64,000 nt of DNA from Cerioporus squamosus (GCA_022592435.1 JABYQS010000008.1:124001-188000), one strand, 5' to 3'; counted from the stretch's first letter, positions 45,128 to 57,783 are shown. Numbers and translations are program-made. The notes: generated from the sequence alone by a model not told the origin.

Positions 45128-46755
45128 CGTGAACTAGAGAGTGAAGAGTGAAGAGGGTTGAAGAGGGCAAGAGGCTGCCTGAAGGAAGTGAAGATGGGAA
45201 AGGGGAAGACGACGAGAAAGGGGAAGAACGAGAAAGCGCAGAACGCTGAGATTGGTTCCTGTCGCCTCGAGGTTCTTATACTCCGCGCAAAACGCAACGG
45301 AGGCACAGGAGGGCGGCTACCGCAACGCTCAAACGGCTACATTCCGACGCGCTGAGCTACACACAATTGCTCTGGAACCCCTTGGGATTGGTCCCAACAA
45401 AGCGGGTTACGGAGCAAAGCATCGCCTGCGTGCCCCCGCTCGGGGATGAGTTGTCAAAGCGCGAGCGCCATCAAACCCGCCAGCGCGGTGCCTGCACCGT
45501 GCATTTTGCGAACGGGTGCTGCATCATACGTAAAGCAACATCTGCATCCGCCACGTCAAGGATAATTAGCGAGATGACAGTTGGGTCTAACAGTTGTGAA
45601 GAGAGGTGCGTACCTGGCTAGCGGAGGAAATAACCAGCACTAGGTTTCATCTGGCATAGAAGCCAGAGGGTGCACCCACACGAGGATCGGCGCGAAGACG
45701 TCGCCATCGATATGCTACGCTTTGTCAGTCGGCCAGTTCCACTGGACTACTATGCCTGAGACGGCGTCGGAATGAGCCACCGACGCCCCTCGACACTGGC
45801 TGGTGGCCGGAGGCGGTGCGTGCAAGGTGAAACATCAGCGCAAAAGTGAAGAGGAATACAAGGTGCCCTCGGGGCGGGCGGGCGCACCAGTGCATTCAGG
45901 GCGTCCCGGGAGGGGCACGAGGGTCTCCGATATCATATTCGACATCACCGAGTGCAGGGATAGTCTTGAATCTTGATTGATCTCAACATTCTGAAGGAGC
46001 GAGGCTGATTCAGGGTGTAGGGCCGGGAAACATGAGTTCGGTCGAACTCAGCGTGTTACCGTGCCATACTTCGTGCGCACTAGCACACCCAGAGCTCGTC
46101 CGGACCCGAGTATTCCAAGATCCAACAGCTTTCCGCCACCGGTCGTTGCGTGGCAAAGGCAAACACCTTGGGTCGGCCTCGTGGGAGCGCTCATCGATAC
46201 CCCTTGCTAACATCGGGCGGTGTCGAGCGCACAGCGCGCAATGGCGCATGCCACGCTGCCAATTGTGCGGACGAGCGAACACCGAATTGCACTGATGGCA
46301 GATCACGTCGGAAGGCGAGGTCGTCCAAAGGGCGTCAGCAAATGCACCGTACAGTCATCCGGGCTCGCGACGGCGTTGCTGTGCACCTACTACGTCGCTG
46401 CATGCCCCAGCGGTGCAACTGACGAGGCCCCTTGGCACGAGCGGGCCGAGGCTGTACAAAGTCGCTGAGTTAGCTGAGTATGCATGCGTTACTTGAGAAA
46501 TCCGACGTACTTCTTGTGCAGTTGCGTTCCGTTCGCGAGTAGCTCTGACTTGACCTGCTGTTCTGGGTCATGGTCAAGTGTGATCCCGGATGACAGCCTA
46601 TTCAATCCACCAGGCGAAGGTCTTCAGCGATGAGTGCACACAAATGTCATGAAGTCCAGGACCAAGGGGGGTAGCGCCCGACATGCGCAAACTCGCCGCG
46701 AACGAGGCGCCCTGCACTTGCTTACTGCCATGACCTGCAGCAGGTCCAGAATCTT
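45128..46755. other. 1.6 kb intergenic, divergent promoters
   Basis: Contains the TATA-like element of the DUF3455 gene at 45275-45280. Otherwise short frames without motif; no RNA gene seen. Confidence 0.5.
45275..45280 (-). promoter_or_regulatory. TATA-like element of the DUF3455 gene
   Basis: TATAAG on the minus strand, 148 bases before the ATG at 45127. Confidence 0.4.
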
Positions 46756-47729
46756 ATGATGTTCGACATCACACGACAGTGGCCTGTACTGCTGGTTGTC
46801 TCATTGCTCGCCAACGTATTCCTCGCAAGTCCAGCACAGAAGAATCTCTCGTTCCTGGCCGACGGTCCTCCCCATAATGTTCTGCTCTTGACAGCCCATC
46901 CGGACGACGAATGCATGTTCTTTGCGCCTACCATCTTGGCCCTGTCTGAGGCGTTGCGGCCTCCTCCTACGATATACTCGCTGTGTTTGAGCGTGGGTGA
47001 TGCCGATGGCCTTGGAGACATCCGGCGTCGCGAGCTGGAGGGAAGCTTGGACGTCCTCAGGATTGGGGAAGGCAGGAGATGGGTCATTGACAAGCCGTGA
47101 GTCTCCGCGCCGAGTCGTATGTGTATTCTCATCACACCGACATTTTCAGAGAGCTGCAAGATAATATCACGGCCGAATGGGAGCCGCAGATCATCGCCGA
47201 CGTGCTCAGGCCGTACGTGCTCGAGCACCAAATTACAACTGTGCGCGTCTTCCGTCTTCACGACCGCTACGCTCTTGTGCTGACCGTTGGGCCAACGTGC
47301 TTGCAGATACTGACGTTCGACCACCACGGCATCTCCTCCCACCCGAACCATATCTCCCTGCCCAGAGGGGCCTCTCACCTCATAAGCTCGCTGCGCAGCG
47401 CCCCTGGGAGGCCCCAGCCCCGCCTCTTCACCCTCGTCACCGTCCCGCTGCATGAGAAGTACGTAGGACTGCTATCGCCGCTCCTCAGCAAGGCGTCCAT
47501 CTTCCTGTCACGGTACTCGCATGGGCCCAGCGTACTACAGCCGGCGGAGACGAGCAAGACCGTCGTAGTGTCAGACTGGAAGGGCTACTTGCGTGCGCAC
47601 CGCGCGATGAGAGAGCATTGGTCGCAGCTGGTGTGGTTCCGCTGGCTATACGTCTTGTGGTCGCGGTACATGTGGGTCAACGAGTGGACCGAGCTTGTTC
47701 CTCCGGATCATACACAGTCGGCTGGGTGA
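46756..47729 (+). CDS. GPI12: N-acetylglucosaminyl-phosphatidylinositol de-N-acetylase (PIG-L)
   Basis: Second step of GPI-anchor synthesis: removes acetate from GlcNAc-PI on the cytosolic face of the ER. Exons: 46756-47096, 47150-47240 and 47307-47729, giving 284 residues. One N-terminal membrane helix (WPVLLVVSLLANVFLA, residues 9-24), then the zinc motif AHPDDECMFF, DIRRRELEGSLDVL, ITTILTFDHHGISSHPNH (second metal site, His-Pro-Asn-His) and a C-terminal FRWLYVLWSRYMWVN. Length, topology and both metal motifs match PIG-L/Gpi12. An ATG three bases after the first would also serve. Converges with the ATG43-like gene, with 89 bases between the stops. Confidence 0.93.
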
Positions 47730-47818
47730 TCGGCGGAGGGTTCGTGACTCGGAAGTATGTGTAGGGTTTCGATATCCAGCTTGATTGTACATTAGGGAGC
47801 CATAGCATAACGAGAGCG

Positions 47819-48440
47819 TCACCGGTGGAAAGCACTCGTTGCAGGTGCCGGTGTCAAGATTGTTCCAATCCAGTTCCTCAGCCAGTGTGCGCCGTTGCCT
47901 TCTGGTGCGTCGCGGCCCTTGGGCGAGCCTTTTGCCCACCAGCCACGTATGTGCGCACCCAGCAGCGCGCCGAGTGGCCGTAGGAAATGGCTGGCGACTC
48001 CCCTGCAGCGCATGTTCGTCGGCAGCGCGACATACAGAAGAGCTCGTCACGCACCACAATGCACCCTGCAGCAGCGGGCTGATGACCTGGTCCCTCGTCG
48101 TGATCCATATCACCCGTCCCCAGTCGACTCGGACGACCTCCCCGACCCCACCAGCGACAGCAATCTCGTCCCCATCGACAGCCTTCTCTTTGCCCTTCTC
48201 ACTCAAGACTGCGGGCACGCGCTCGATATGCACGTACTGGGACACGCTGCGCGTGTAGCTGTACTCGAAGCGGAGGTCCGGGACGGGTGGGATGCGGCGG
48301 CGCTCTGAGATGCGACGGAGCTTGTCCTCGGTTTCTTCTGAAGCGCGAATCATGTCGTCAAGGGTGCGCAGACGGTGGAAAAGTTCCTGCTGGGAAGCAT
48401 CTGGGGCGTCGTGAGCGATAGTGGGTTTAGAGGTGGACAT
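47819..48440 (-). CDS. ATG43/DUF1770 family protein
   Basis: Two exons on the minus strand, 48440-48055 and 48002-47819, giving 189 residues. The family block is clear: PPVPDLRFEYSYTRSVSQYV, then WGRVIWITTRDQVISPLLQGALW with the TxRDQVxxPLxQGxLW core and a following hydrophobic, Gly-rich segment (LRPLGALLGAHIRGWW). In fission yeast the founding member Atg43 is an outer mitochondrial membrane mitophagy receptor; whether this protein binds Atg8 cannot be seen. Start chosen at 48440 (ATG in good context, begins MSTSKPTIAHD); the frame is open to another ATG at 48515. Confidence 0.78.
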
Positions 48441-49113
48441 GGTCGCGGAGGAGGAAGGAAGCGGCAAGCGGCATCCGGGCAGACAGCCTTCGGGCGCTTG
48501 CTTTATCTCTGTCACCGACTACGACATATGGCATGCTTGAGAGACTCTACCTACCGCGAGATAAACTCTGCGGCTGGACACAGAGCACACAGGTGCTGGA
48601 CAGTAACGCAGGCTACTGCGCCCGACAACGCACCCATCCTCTAGGTCGGACGCATTGAACGCGCCCATATGATCATCCGACATTCCTCAACCCACGACTG
48701 TTCGGGCAGAGCGGACCTTACTTTCAAACCGCGACGAAGCCGGGTGCTTCTTTTCCAAGCCCATGTCAGATGTAGGTGGCGTATGCCCATATCACGTCCA
48801 TGAGAACACCGCTAACAGGAACCCTCGGCGTAGACTTGCCATTTTCTCCATCACGGCGCGGTTACACGCCGCCCCATAGGCTTCTTCCCATGCGAACGCC
48901 AGCTTTCGCTGGAGCAACTCGATACGCCGTTGCGTTGCTCGGATCAAAGGCATACTCGCGTGCAGTAATGGGCGGGATTGCGTAGGCTCTGGTTGGTCGT
49001 GGCTGAGGCTCGGGATTATGCCAGTAGCCCTGGGACTGTCGATTCGCCCGCTTTATAATGCGTGGGCAGACGTGAAGATACGGTCTTTCCTTCTGCTCGC
49101 CAGACACTTCCTT
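48441..49113. other. divergent promoter region
   Basis: Shared upstream region of the ATG43-like gene and the third P450. No gene seen; TATA element at 49052. Confidence 0.5.
49052..49059 (+). promoter_or_regulatory. TATA-like element of P450 gene 3
   Basis: TTTATAAT lies about 60 bases before the ATG at 49114 and within a longer frame opening at 49018, which supports 49114 as the start. Confidence 0.5.
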
Positions 49114-51470
49114 ATGCTTTCATTGTTCGCTCTTCTGGCCGTTGTATGGCTGGTCTGGAAGATAGTCCGCAGCTTCTCATTCCGATCACCCCTCGACAAG
49201 TTGAGAGGACCTCCTCCGGCCTCTTACTTCACAGGTATGTCTGTGTAAGTTACATGGTGTTGCGAAGACTACTGACGAGATCACCAGGTAACCTCGGACA
49301 GCTACTCGACAGGCAAGGGTGGGAATTCCACAGCGGTATTGCCGAAGAGTATGGGCCTGTCGTCAAGATTCACGGTCTGTTCAGTGTATGGGCTGCTTCT
49401 CTTGGATTTGGTTGAGGGGAGCTCGCTCACGGACCCTTGCTCCAGAAACCGTGGTTGTACATCTATGACCCGCTGGCCCTGCAGCATATCCTCCGGGATA
49501 GTCAGACATACGACGAGCTTCCCTGGTATCTCCAGTACGTCCTAGCCGAGCATGGCTGACACAAGACGCTCACAGGGGCTGCAGGAGCAATTGCATGATG
49601 CTCGGCCCAGGCATTATCTCTGTTACAGGTATGAAGCTGTCAATCTCCCGGCGACGAACCTACCCGCTAACCCTGCGACTCCCTAGGCGACATGCATCGC
49701 AGACAGCGCAAGATGCTCACCCCTGTCTTCTCCGCGCGGCATCTGAAAGAATTGGTCCCCATATTCTACCAAGTGACGCACAAGGTACAACATCTATCTA
49801 CGCATTCATTCCACCTCCGCCCTTGGCCGGCGTTCTGACAAAGCACGCAGCTCGTAGACGCCATATCCTCACGTGTGCAAGCGGACTTGCAAGATGTCGA
49901 CGTTCTGGGGTGGATGGGCCGCGCAGCGCTCGAGCTTATCGGGCAGACCGGCATCGGCCACTCGTTCGATCCCCTCACCGAGGACGTGGCGGATGCATAC
50001 GCGGAAGCGGTGAAGAACTTTGCGTGAGTACTCGCACGCGTTTTGCATAGCTCGCGCTGCTGACATGTAGTTTGTGCACGTAGATCGGAAGCGACGTCCT
50101 CAGAGATGATGCTTTTGCGTCAAGCCACGCCGTTCGTGGGCTCTTTGGGGCCAGCCTGCATTCGACGGTGGATTGTAGAACGGCTCCCGTTCCGCAGTTT
50201 GAAGAACATGATTCATATTTCGGATACGCTGCATCTGCGCTCGTTGGAGATCTTTCGGGAGAAGAAGCACTCCCTGGAGGCGGACAAGACTGGCGCGACC
50301 GACATCATGAGTATCCTGCGTGAGTGCCTTCTCGTCTGCGATTCCACCCCGACTGACCTTCCCGCACCGCAGTAAGGGCCAACCGGGAAGCAGATGCAGA
50401 AGACATGCTGACGGACGACCAACTGCTCGGCCAGATGTCGTAAGTCGAGCTAATACATATTCGCTGGGATATGGGCGTGCTGAGAGAGAGGCCGTCACAG
50501 ATCTATACTATTCGCCGCCATGGATACGACGGCGAACGCGATGTCCCGGATTTTGCACCTGTTGGCTCAGCACCCGGACGTGCAAGAGAAGCTGCGTCGC
50601 GAAGTTGTAGAGGCCCGCGCATGCGGAGACATGGATTATGACAAGCTGCACGCGCAGCCGTACCTCGACGCCGTATGTCGGGAGACCCTCCGACTGTATG
50701 TCCGGCCTAACACTATGTATGCCAAGCAAGCCCCGCTGACATCTCACCCCAGGTACGCCCCGGCGCCGCAGACATTCCGAGGGTAAGTCTGCTGCTCTAG
50801 CATACTCTCTCACTGAGCTGAGGGCACGTCTCTGGCAGTGCAATGAAGGATGCCGTCCTCCCGCTCTCTCGGCCAATCCAAGCCACCGACGGTTCGACCG
50901 TCAACGAGCAGGTCATTCCGCAGGGAACGAATATCGTCATCGGCATCATGGCGAGCAACCGCGACAAGGTGCTTTGGGGCGACGACGCACACGAATGGAA
51001 GCCCGAACGGTGGCTAAAGGCGCTCCCCGAAACCGTCGAGCAGGCCGCAATCCCTGGGGTGTACTCTCATCTGTGAGTGCGGTGCGGTGCTTCTAGGCGA
51101 GGATGCCGTTGCTGATGCACGTAAACGTCGGGCAGAATGACGTTCCTCGGTGGCGTCCGCTCCTGCGTGTACGTGTACAGCTTCTCTCCTTTACTGTTGG
51201 TTGTAGAGCTGAACCTTCTCTCCTCATGAAGTGGCTTTGCGTTCTCCCAGCTAGAGATGAGTGCGTAGTCTTCGTTCACTCATGCGTATGTCGTGCTGAC
51301 AATCATTGATACCCGAAGAGGTCGTCATATCAGAGTTACTAGCGAACTTCTCCTTCGAGCTCTCCGAGAAGCCCGTCTACTGGAACCTCTCCGGGATCTC
51401 TTACCCCAGCTTGAGCTTAGAGAGCACGAAGTCGGAGTTGTGGCTCAGGGTTCGACGACTGGATAGTTGA
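49114..51470 (+). CDS. cytochrome P450, single copy, intact
   Basis: ER-anchored heme monooxygenase of 535 residues, of a different P450 family from the tandem pair. Fourteen exons: 49114-49234, 49288-49385, 49446-49534, 49576-49628, 49687-49784, 49851-50023, 50084-50319, 50373-50439, 50501-50695, 50753-50782, 50839-51072, 51136-51168, 51232-51260 and 51319-51470. Phase is kept throughout. Landmarks: membrane helix LSLFALLAVVWLVWKIV, LRGPPPASYFTGN (proline hinge), HRRQRKMLTPVFS (C-helix), WMGRAALELIGQTGIGHSF, I-helix FAAMDTTANA, CRETLRLYAPAP (ExxR), WKPERW (PERF) and heme loop FLGGVRSCVGFAFSQLE. The heme loop is split over two short exons of 33 and 29 bases. No breaks. Substrate unknown. Confidence 0.94.
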
Positions 51471-52248
51471 TCTTCCAACGACGTCTCAGAGTACTGAGCT
51501 CTTACTGACTCGTATTACTACTAAGTAATACTTGAGTCGATCAGTCAATTGCATCTGTTCTGCTAAGTCTGGAGTCATGTAGAACCAGGCTCAGGGGGGC
51601 GATATTTGTTCATGTTTGGCACGTTGTTTGACCAGGGCGCTCATGTGACGGTACTGCTGGCATAGCCCTAAGCCTGGCATTCAAGCGAAGAAGCATATGT
51701 ACCTTTCAAATGGCAACATGGAGCCTAGCTAGGTAGTGCAAGCAGAATGCCGCTGTTCCAGCAAGAACGGTGCCATGTTGCTGTGGAAAAAAAGACAGTA
51801 TCATTCTCCTGTAGCCCGACTCACGAAAGGGGCATACGGATAGATGTCACCGACGTGATTTCCAAAGTACTATGTACCCACCTGCCGGGGTGAGTTGCTT
51901 GGAAGGAGCCAAGGAAGATGAGACCTTGACACTCCCGCGGGCATGCTGCGTTCCTACCCATAGCATTGAAAGCAAAACATTCAACAGAGACTATTTGCAG
52001 CGGGTTCCGAACGGGCTCGAGATACGGTGATCTCAGCATTGGTTGGAGTCGCGGGGGTATGACGGCTGTACCCCGCAGCCCCTCCTCCTCAGCGTCTCCT
52101 ACCGCCAATACTTGCGGACTCCAGACTGAGTGTCTCGGTAAACCACGAACAAATTCAACCCATAGGTATCGCTCCAGCTTATTAATGACATCCGCTCCAC
52201 GATATCACACCCGCTGCAAATAGTCTCTAACAGTACATACGCGCATAA
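51471..52248. other. intergenic, converging 3' ends
   Basis: 3' regions of the P450 and of NUP96; no gene seen. Confidence 0.55.
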
Positions 52249-55200
52249 TCACGCAACCTCCACTGTCCGGAGGAACTTCTCGTACAACGTAGAGTGGATA
52301 TGGCGCATGCGCGTCGCATCCCCAAAGAACGGCGTCCGGATCTGCGCCTGTGCATGTCGAAAGAAACCGCCTCGTCAGCTTCAGATCATGCGACCAAGAG
52401 ACGCGAAGAGAACAGGGAGCGGGGAGAGCGGACACGTACGATGGCAAGCGGACGAGTGCGGTCGAGGTGGTACACGAGCTTGTTCGTCATCTCCGCGATG
52501 GCGGCGTTGTGCCGGACGTCTGACCGGTCGGAGAGGATGTCTGGGAGGATGCTGATGAGCTTCGGCACGCTCCGACTAAGCTGGTCGAGCTCGGCCGCAT
52601 CGTCTGCGTGCAGAACGCCGTCGCCCTGCACGAGTTGCTCGCGCAGTACTGGTAGTCGCGTGAGGGCGTGCGCGTAGTCCAAGAAGACCTGCGGTGGGTA
52701 GGGTGTCAGTCGGTGGGTTACAGAGATGGTTCGCAAGGATAGCACACCTTTCCGCGCTCGTTCCATCCGCTCACTGGCCGTCCCTCGAACACCTCAAAGA
52801 GCTCCCTTAATAGCACGAGGTCCTGGCGAATGATCGCGTCCGGTGCGAGCTCGAGGACCGCAATGTCGTGCGCAGGTTCGTAAAGTCCGGCGGCGACGTA
52901 CAGGTCGTACGCATCGTACAACTTCCCACTGGCGAGTGCGTGAACGGCCTGCATATGGTGTTGTCAGCGAATGCCTGTAGGCGCGAGAAACCGATCGGCA
53001 TACCTTCGCCTCGTTGATCCATGCCATCGGCAGCTTGAGACTGCCGACGAGTCCGCGGGTCACCCAGTCGTCCAACTGCGCAGCGCAACGAGTGAGCAGC
53101 TCTTTGATCGCCTTGGCTCGCCTACGAGGACCGCCGTGTAAACATTGCGCTCGACGATACTGGCAGGAAAAGAAGTACGCACCCTGCAGATCCTTCGAGG
53201 TGTAGCAAGACGAATACCGCCTCCTGGATCATGCCCATCTGCTCCAGCTGAGACGCGTAGCTGTTGGCCAGCAGATCTGCACTCGGACTATGCCCCTCCA
53301 CGTCGTCGTCCTCACCGTCGTCATTGTGGCGGACAGATGTATCCCGGTCGGCCAGATCGCGTATACGGAGACAGCGCGAGAGAATAATGTAGAGATGCCA
53401 AGGCAAGCGGTAATCCGCGGGAGAGGGGCTGAACGAGAAGGAGGACAGGATCATCGAGAGGTTACATGCCGGGTCGGCGAAGAGCTTGATCAAGGAATAC
53501 AACGCGTCTGGTGGTTGTGCGTTCGACGGCTTCGCCCACTGGGAAGCCGCCTGCTCCGGGGACGGACGCTCCGCATACCAGGGAACCGGTGCTGGAACGC
53601 TGGAGAGACCTTCCTGCCACAACTCGTCGTACGCGCGGAACACCTCTGCGATCGACGCGTCCATGGGCATCCCGAACCACAGCTGCAGTCCGAAGGCGCG
53701 CTTCCAGTCCAGGCCCTTCGCGAGGTCGACGTCTGGACAGTGCTCGACGCCACTCCCGCCGGAACCCTGGAGCGTGTCCACCACCCCGGCCAAGAGGGCG
53801 TAGATCTTGCGCGTGTTCTCCCCGATGTGCGCATCGATGCGCTGCTCTCGCCATATTGCGAGCTGCTCCTGAAGGTCCGCGCGGAAGTCGGTGTCGCCCG
53901 GGCACTGAGCGATGAGCGACGCCAGCTTGACGTTGCCACTGTCGGAGGCCGCGTCGCATGCGCGCTCGACATGATAGCCGCTCAGCAGGGTGAACACGAC
54001 GTAGTGCCACTTGGCCTCCAGATGCCCGCGTATATCAGCCTCCATAGCCGAGGAGACAGCGGTTTTCAGCCATTTTGACAGCTCGGCCTTGCGCCGTATG
54101 TCCGCGACGCGTTGCCGAATGTTCACATCCGGAATGTTGTCCAACCGGAAGTCGATGCTATCGAACAGAGCATGTCCGAGGCGGAATAAGGTCGGTTCAA
54201 AGGATTGGTCGGTGGAAGGGAACTGGGAGACGAAGGACGCGAAGTTGAGGTCTCGCGAAGGGTTCGCGAATGGAATGCCATCCGCATCCTCTTCGATCAC
54301 GGTGTGGCTCAGATGGTGGTTGAGGAGACGGGAGCTCTGCGCCGACGCATCTGCGGCAGCGCCAGCAACCAATGGGACGGTAGTCAGCTTGACCGTTGAC
54401 GCGTTGGCAGACGATTTCCTATACGAAGCGACGTCAATACATATGACAGCGCGTTGAGGCAACTACTCACGGTGTACTATGAGGACCACAGAGCTCTCCA
54501 AGGTGAACCAGGGTGCCTCCGGGTCCCCAGCCTACGCGGAAGGACCGACCCAAAGCCAACCCAGCATCCACATAAGCGTTCTCGCGGCCAACAAATGCAG
54601 ATGCAGAGCTTTCCACACGCGCGTACTTGCGGGACGGCCGATACGGTTCAGGATCGATGTCATGGGCGAACGACGCGCGCTATGTGTCCGCCACCTGAGC
54701 ATCCTCGCGCATAGAATGGATGGTTGCGACGTACCTGACGCGAGTCCGCACGTAGACCGTCCCCTTCTGAGTCCCTGCTATGTTTCCGGCTCAAGTTTGA
54801 CGTGAGTAAAATCCTGCGACGCGGGTGTGGCTCATTGAGAGCCTTGAGAGCTCTCTCTTCCTCGGGCATCCGAAACAGCGACGTCTGCATAACGTGCATC
54901 TTCTGGGGGTCAACACCGATCTCCCTCGCCCATGGAATGATGGTGGGATCTCCATGTCGCGTTTGCACGGGCTGCGCGACCCTACGCCCGCGCTGACCAC
55001 CCTCTTCCTCCTCTTCACTTTCGCTCTCGGTCTCCTCCTCTTCCTCCGCCTCTTCATCCTCATCCTCGTCTTCCTCCTCCTCGTCTTCCTCCTCATCGCT
55101 GGAGGCGTGGTTGATAGCGGCGCGTCGACGCGGTGCGACGCGTAGTTCTTCCTCGTCCATCGAAGAGTCTTCGGCCTCTGGCTCGGCAGTTTTCGCGGGC

Positions 55201-55268
55201 GGGGCCTCCATGGAGACATCTTCCTCCTCCTCCTCGCTGTCAGTAACGTAGGCTCTGAAGCGCGCCAT
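52249..55268 (-). CDS. NUP145C: nucleoporin NUP96 (Nup145C) encoded on its own
   Basis: Scaffold nucleoporin of the Y (Nup84/Nup107) complex. Exons on the minus strand: 55268-54735, 54679-54471, 54418-53183, 53121-53004, 52948-52748, 52688-52440 and 52347-52249, in phase, 881 residues. Order: acidic low-complexity N-terminus (MARFRAYVTDSEEEEE and a Glu/Asp run), PTIIPWAREIGVDPQKMHVM, SRKHSRDSEGDGLRADSR, PYRPSRKYARVESS, GRSFRVGWGPGGTLVHLG (conserved at the start of the Nup96 body), then the alpha-solenoid (WHYVVFTLLSGYHVERACDA, WKRAFGLQLWFGMPMD, WHLYIILSRCLRI). There is no Nup98 part: no GLFG repeats and no autoproteolytic HFS domain upstream. So it is made directly rather than by Nup98-Nup96 cleavage. 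Divergent from the PDK1 gene. Confidence 0.92.
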
Positions 55269-55603
55269 GGTTGGTACCGGCAGTCGGACTGAGCAGCGAG
55301 AAGGAGCTCAGAAGACAAGCGAGGACGTGGTGGCGGCGAGAGTTCAAGACACAGAGCGCCCGCACAATACGCGCTGTCCTTGCGGCCGCAGCCACTGGCC
55401 TCAACGTCGGCGTCGACGTCCACGAGCCTCTGGTCTCTGCAACCTACATCCTCCGGCTTCGCTCATACTTGGTTGTCTGGCATCGTAATTGCTGCCAACG
55501 AATCCGGACAAAGATGTGACAAGTGACATCGTTCTCTGGCAGCGCGCTGAGCGGCCGTACTGACCTCCATCGCAGTCAGACCCATTCATCCGCAACGTCG
55601 TCC
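55269..55603. promoter_or_regulatory. bidirectional promoter of NUP96 and the PDK1-like kinase
   Basis: 335 bases between two divergent start codons; must carry both promoters. GC-rich, no clear TATA box. Confidence 0.5.
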
Positions 55604-57783
55604 ATGGCGACGACTCCGCCCTCTCTCCCGTCGTACACGCCGCCTACATCGGGCGGAAGCAAACCGCCCGCGTGGGCCCTGCTGGACTTCCGCGATGACG
55701 GCGAAAGCGAGCTTGATCGAGAGGTCTCCTCAGCCACCGCTCCAACCGCCGTCACCGATGGACCTGTCCCTGTCTCCCCCGCGTCGCCCTCGCAGCCACC
55801 CAAGATGTCGTCGCCACAGGATTTCACGTTTCTGAAGGAGCTGGGATGCGGTTCGTGGTCCACGGTACGCTCTTCGTTCTGACTGCTCTCGCGCGGATGG
55901 ACTGGACATGGGTATGGCCGTAGGTCATGGAGGCGGTCCATACGGGGACGGGCAAGCGGTATGCAGTGAAGATCCTCAGCAAGGCGCAGTTGATCAAGCA
56001 GAAGAAGGTCAAGTATGCGAGCGTGGAGAAGGACGCGCTCGCCAAGCTGTCCGGCACCCATCCCGGTATCGTGAAGATGTATGCCGCGTTCCAGGATGAA
56101 TCCTCTCTCTGTAAGTGCTCCTATGCGTGTGCATTGTGCATCTCTGGTCCAACAAGATTCTCCAGACTTCGTACTGGATCTCGCACCCCACGGTGACCTC
56201 GCCGACTTGGTCAAGAAGTACGGCTCCTTGTCGCTCCGGTGCGCACGATGGTATACGGCCCAGATCGTCGACACTATACTCTGGATCCACAGCAAGGGCA
56301 TCGTGCATCGAGACATGAAACCCGAGAACGTCCTGTTGGACTCCGACATGAGGATCAAGCTTACAGACTTCGGCTCAGCGTACCTCTACCCGGATGGCGA
56401 CCTGTGTGCGTGCCTTCTGACCTGTTCGTGACGAGCGTACTGAACTGATGAGACCTGCAGCACCTCGTGCAAGTACGTTCGTAGGAAGTGCTGCATACGT
56501 CTCGCCAGAGCTCCTCAACAGGGCGTCGAAGACAACCAGTAACAGGCATGTCGATGTATGCATGCGTGTTCTATCATCAGGTCTAACTGTACCCACTAGT
56601 TCTGACTTCTGGGCAATTGGCTGCTCGCTCTACTTCATGGTGGCCGGCACCCCAGCGTTTGCGGCAATTAACGATTACCAAAGCTTCCGCAAGATTGAGG
56701 CTCTGGACTACATCTTTCCAGAGGGCTTCTACGACAGCGCGAAGGACCTGGTGCAGCGGCTTGTGGTATGTCCTCATGACAACTCGGGAGACACCTCATG
56801 CTCACGTCGCGCGCCAGGTCCTAGACCCCTCCGAACGTCTCGGCGTCGAGCCCAAGTCATCACCCTCGCAGCTCCGCGAGCATCCTTTCTTCACCGCTAC
56901 AGCGGAAGACGCCACGGACACGCCAATACGGTGGGAGACCCTGTGGACAGATCCCCCAATACCGCCAGAAACGGGAATTGTACAACCCAGCGCTGCGTTG
57001 GCGGACGACGAAGAGCTCTGGGGGAGCGTCGTCAGCGAGTTCAGCCTCGTCAATCTACGATCGCCGCTACATGGTGGACCGCTGGCCCCAGGAGACTCTG
57101 TCTCTCCGGCTGCGCCTGTCGACGTGCCGCCGGACGCAATACCGTGCGAGGTCACCGAGACCGTCACGCCGGATGAGCCTAAGCCATCTGATAGCGCGGA
57201 TGCTCCTCTTAAAGCTGCGGCGAACGGTGACCTCAATGGTCCGGAAGCAGCCGCAGCTAACGGTGATCTCGATGATCCGGTACTGAAGGCAAAAAACTGG
57301 TGGGTCTTTGTTCCGTCCGTGACCGTGAATTGACAGCTCAAGTGCCTTGAGACCATCCAGGTCCAACATCTTATCGCCCGGGGAGACGGTCAGCTCTGTC
57401 GCTGCGGTCACCACCTCTGTCCGCAGGGGCTTGCTCAAACAGCAGCGTCCGTGTGCGCTCCTTCTCACTTCTCGCCCGCGCGTATTGTGCGTCCTGCTGG
57501 ACGACAAGGACAAGCAGAAGCCGCTGAAGCCGTCCGACATCAAGCATACGTTGGAGCTGCGGGCCCCGGGGAAGAAGCAGGGCGGCGTTGTGTTGTGCAG
57601 AGCGGAGAGTGCTCAACGGAGGCTAGTTGTTCAGACGGTGCGCCATCCATAATCTGACACCTGCTACGATTGTGCTACTGACATCAAGTGCGCCAGGGGG
57701 ACAAGGACTACGTGTACGAGTTCGCAGACGAGAAGGCACCCTCGTCCTGGGCTGAGAAGATATCGTCTCTAATAGCGCCTTAA
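55604..57783 (+). CDS. PDK1/PKH-type AGC-activating protein kinase
   Basis: Ser/Thr kinase that phosphorylates the activation loop of AGC kinases downstream of sphingoid bases or phosphoinositides. Exons: 55604-55864, 55924-56110, 56166-56405, 56461-56545, 56600-56765, 56818-57299, 57337-57637 and 57697-57783, giving 602 residues. Motifs: glycine loop LGCGSWSTV, AVKILSK (Lys), IVHRDMKPENVLL (catalytic loop), KLTDFGSAYLY (DFG), FVGSAAYVSPELL (activation loop in PDK1 form), DFWAIGCSLYFMVAG, ERLGVEP and HPFF. A linker rich in Ala/Asp/Pro follows, then a C-terminal PH-like domain (ILSPGETV through WAEKISSLIAP), as in fungal PKH/PDK1. The intron after SKTTSN most likely uses a GC donor (56546). 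Reading through it instead would insert about 18 residues in the kinase core. Confidence 0.93.

Noticed and set aside
53290..54078. 262-codon frame on the plus strand inside NUP96
   Set aside because: Antisense shadow of the large NUP96 exon; no start context or motif.
54801..55145. Hydrophobic Leu/Phe/Ile-rich frame on the plus strand opposite the acidic part of NUP96
   Set aside because: It is the antisense shadow of Glu/Asp-rich codons (GAG/GAC read as CTC/GTC), not a membrane protein.
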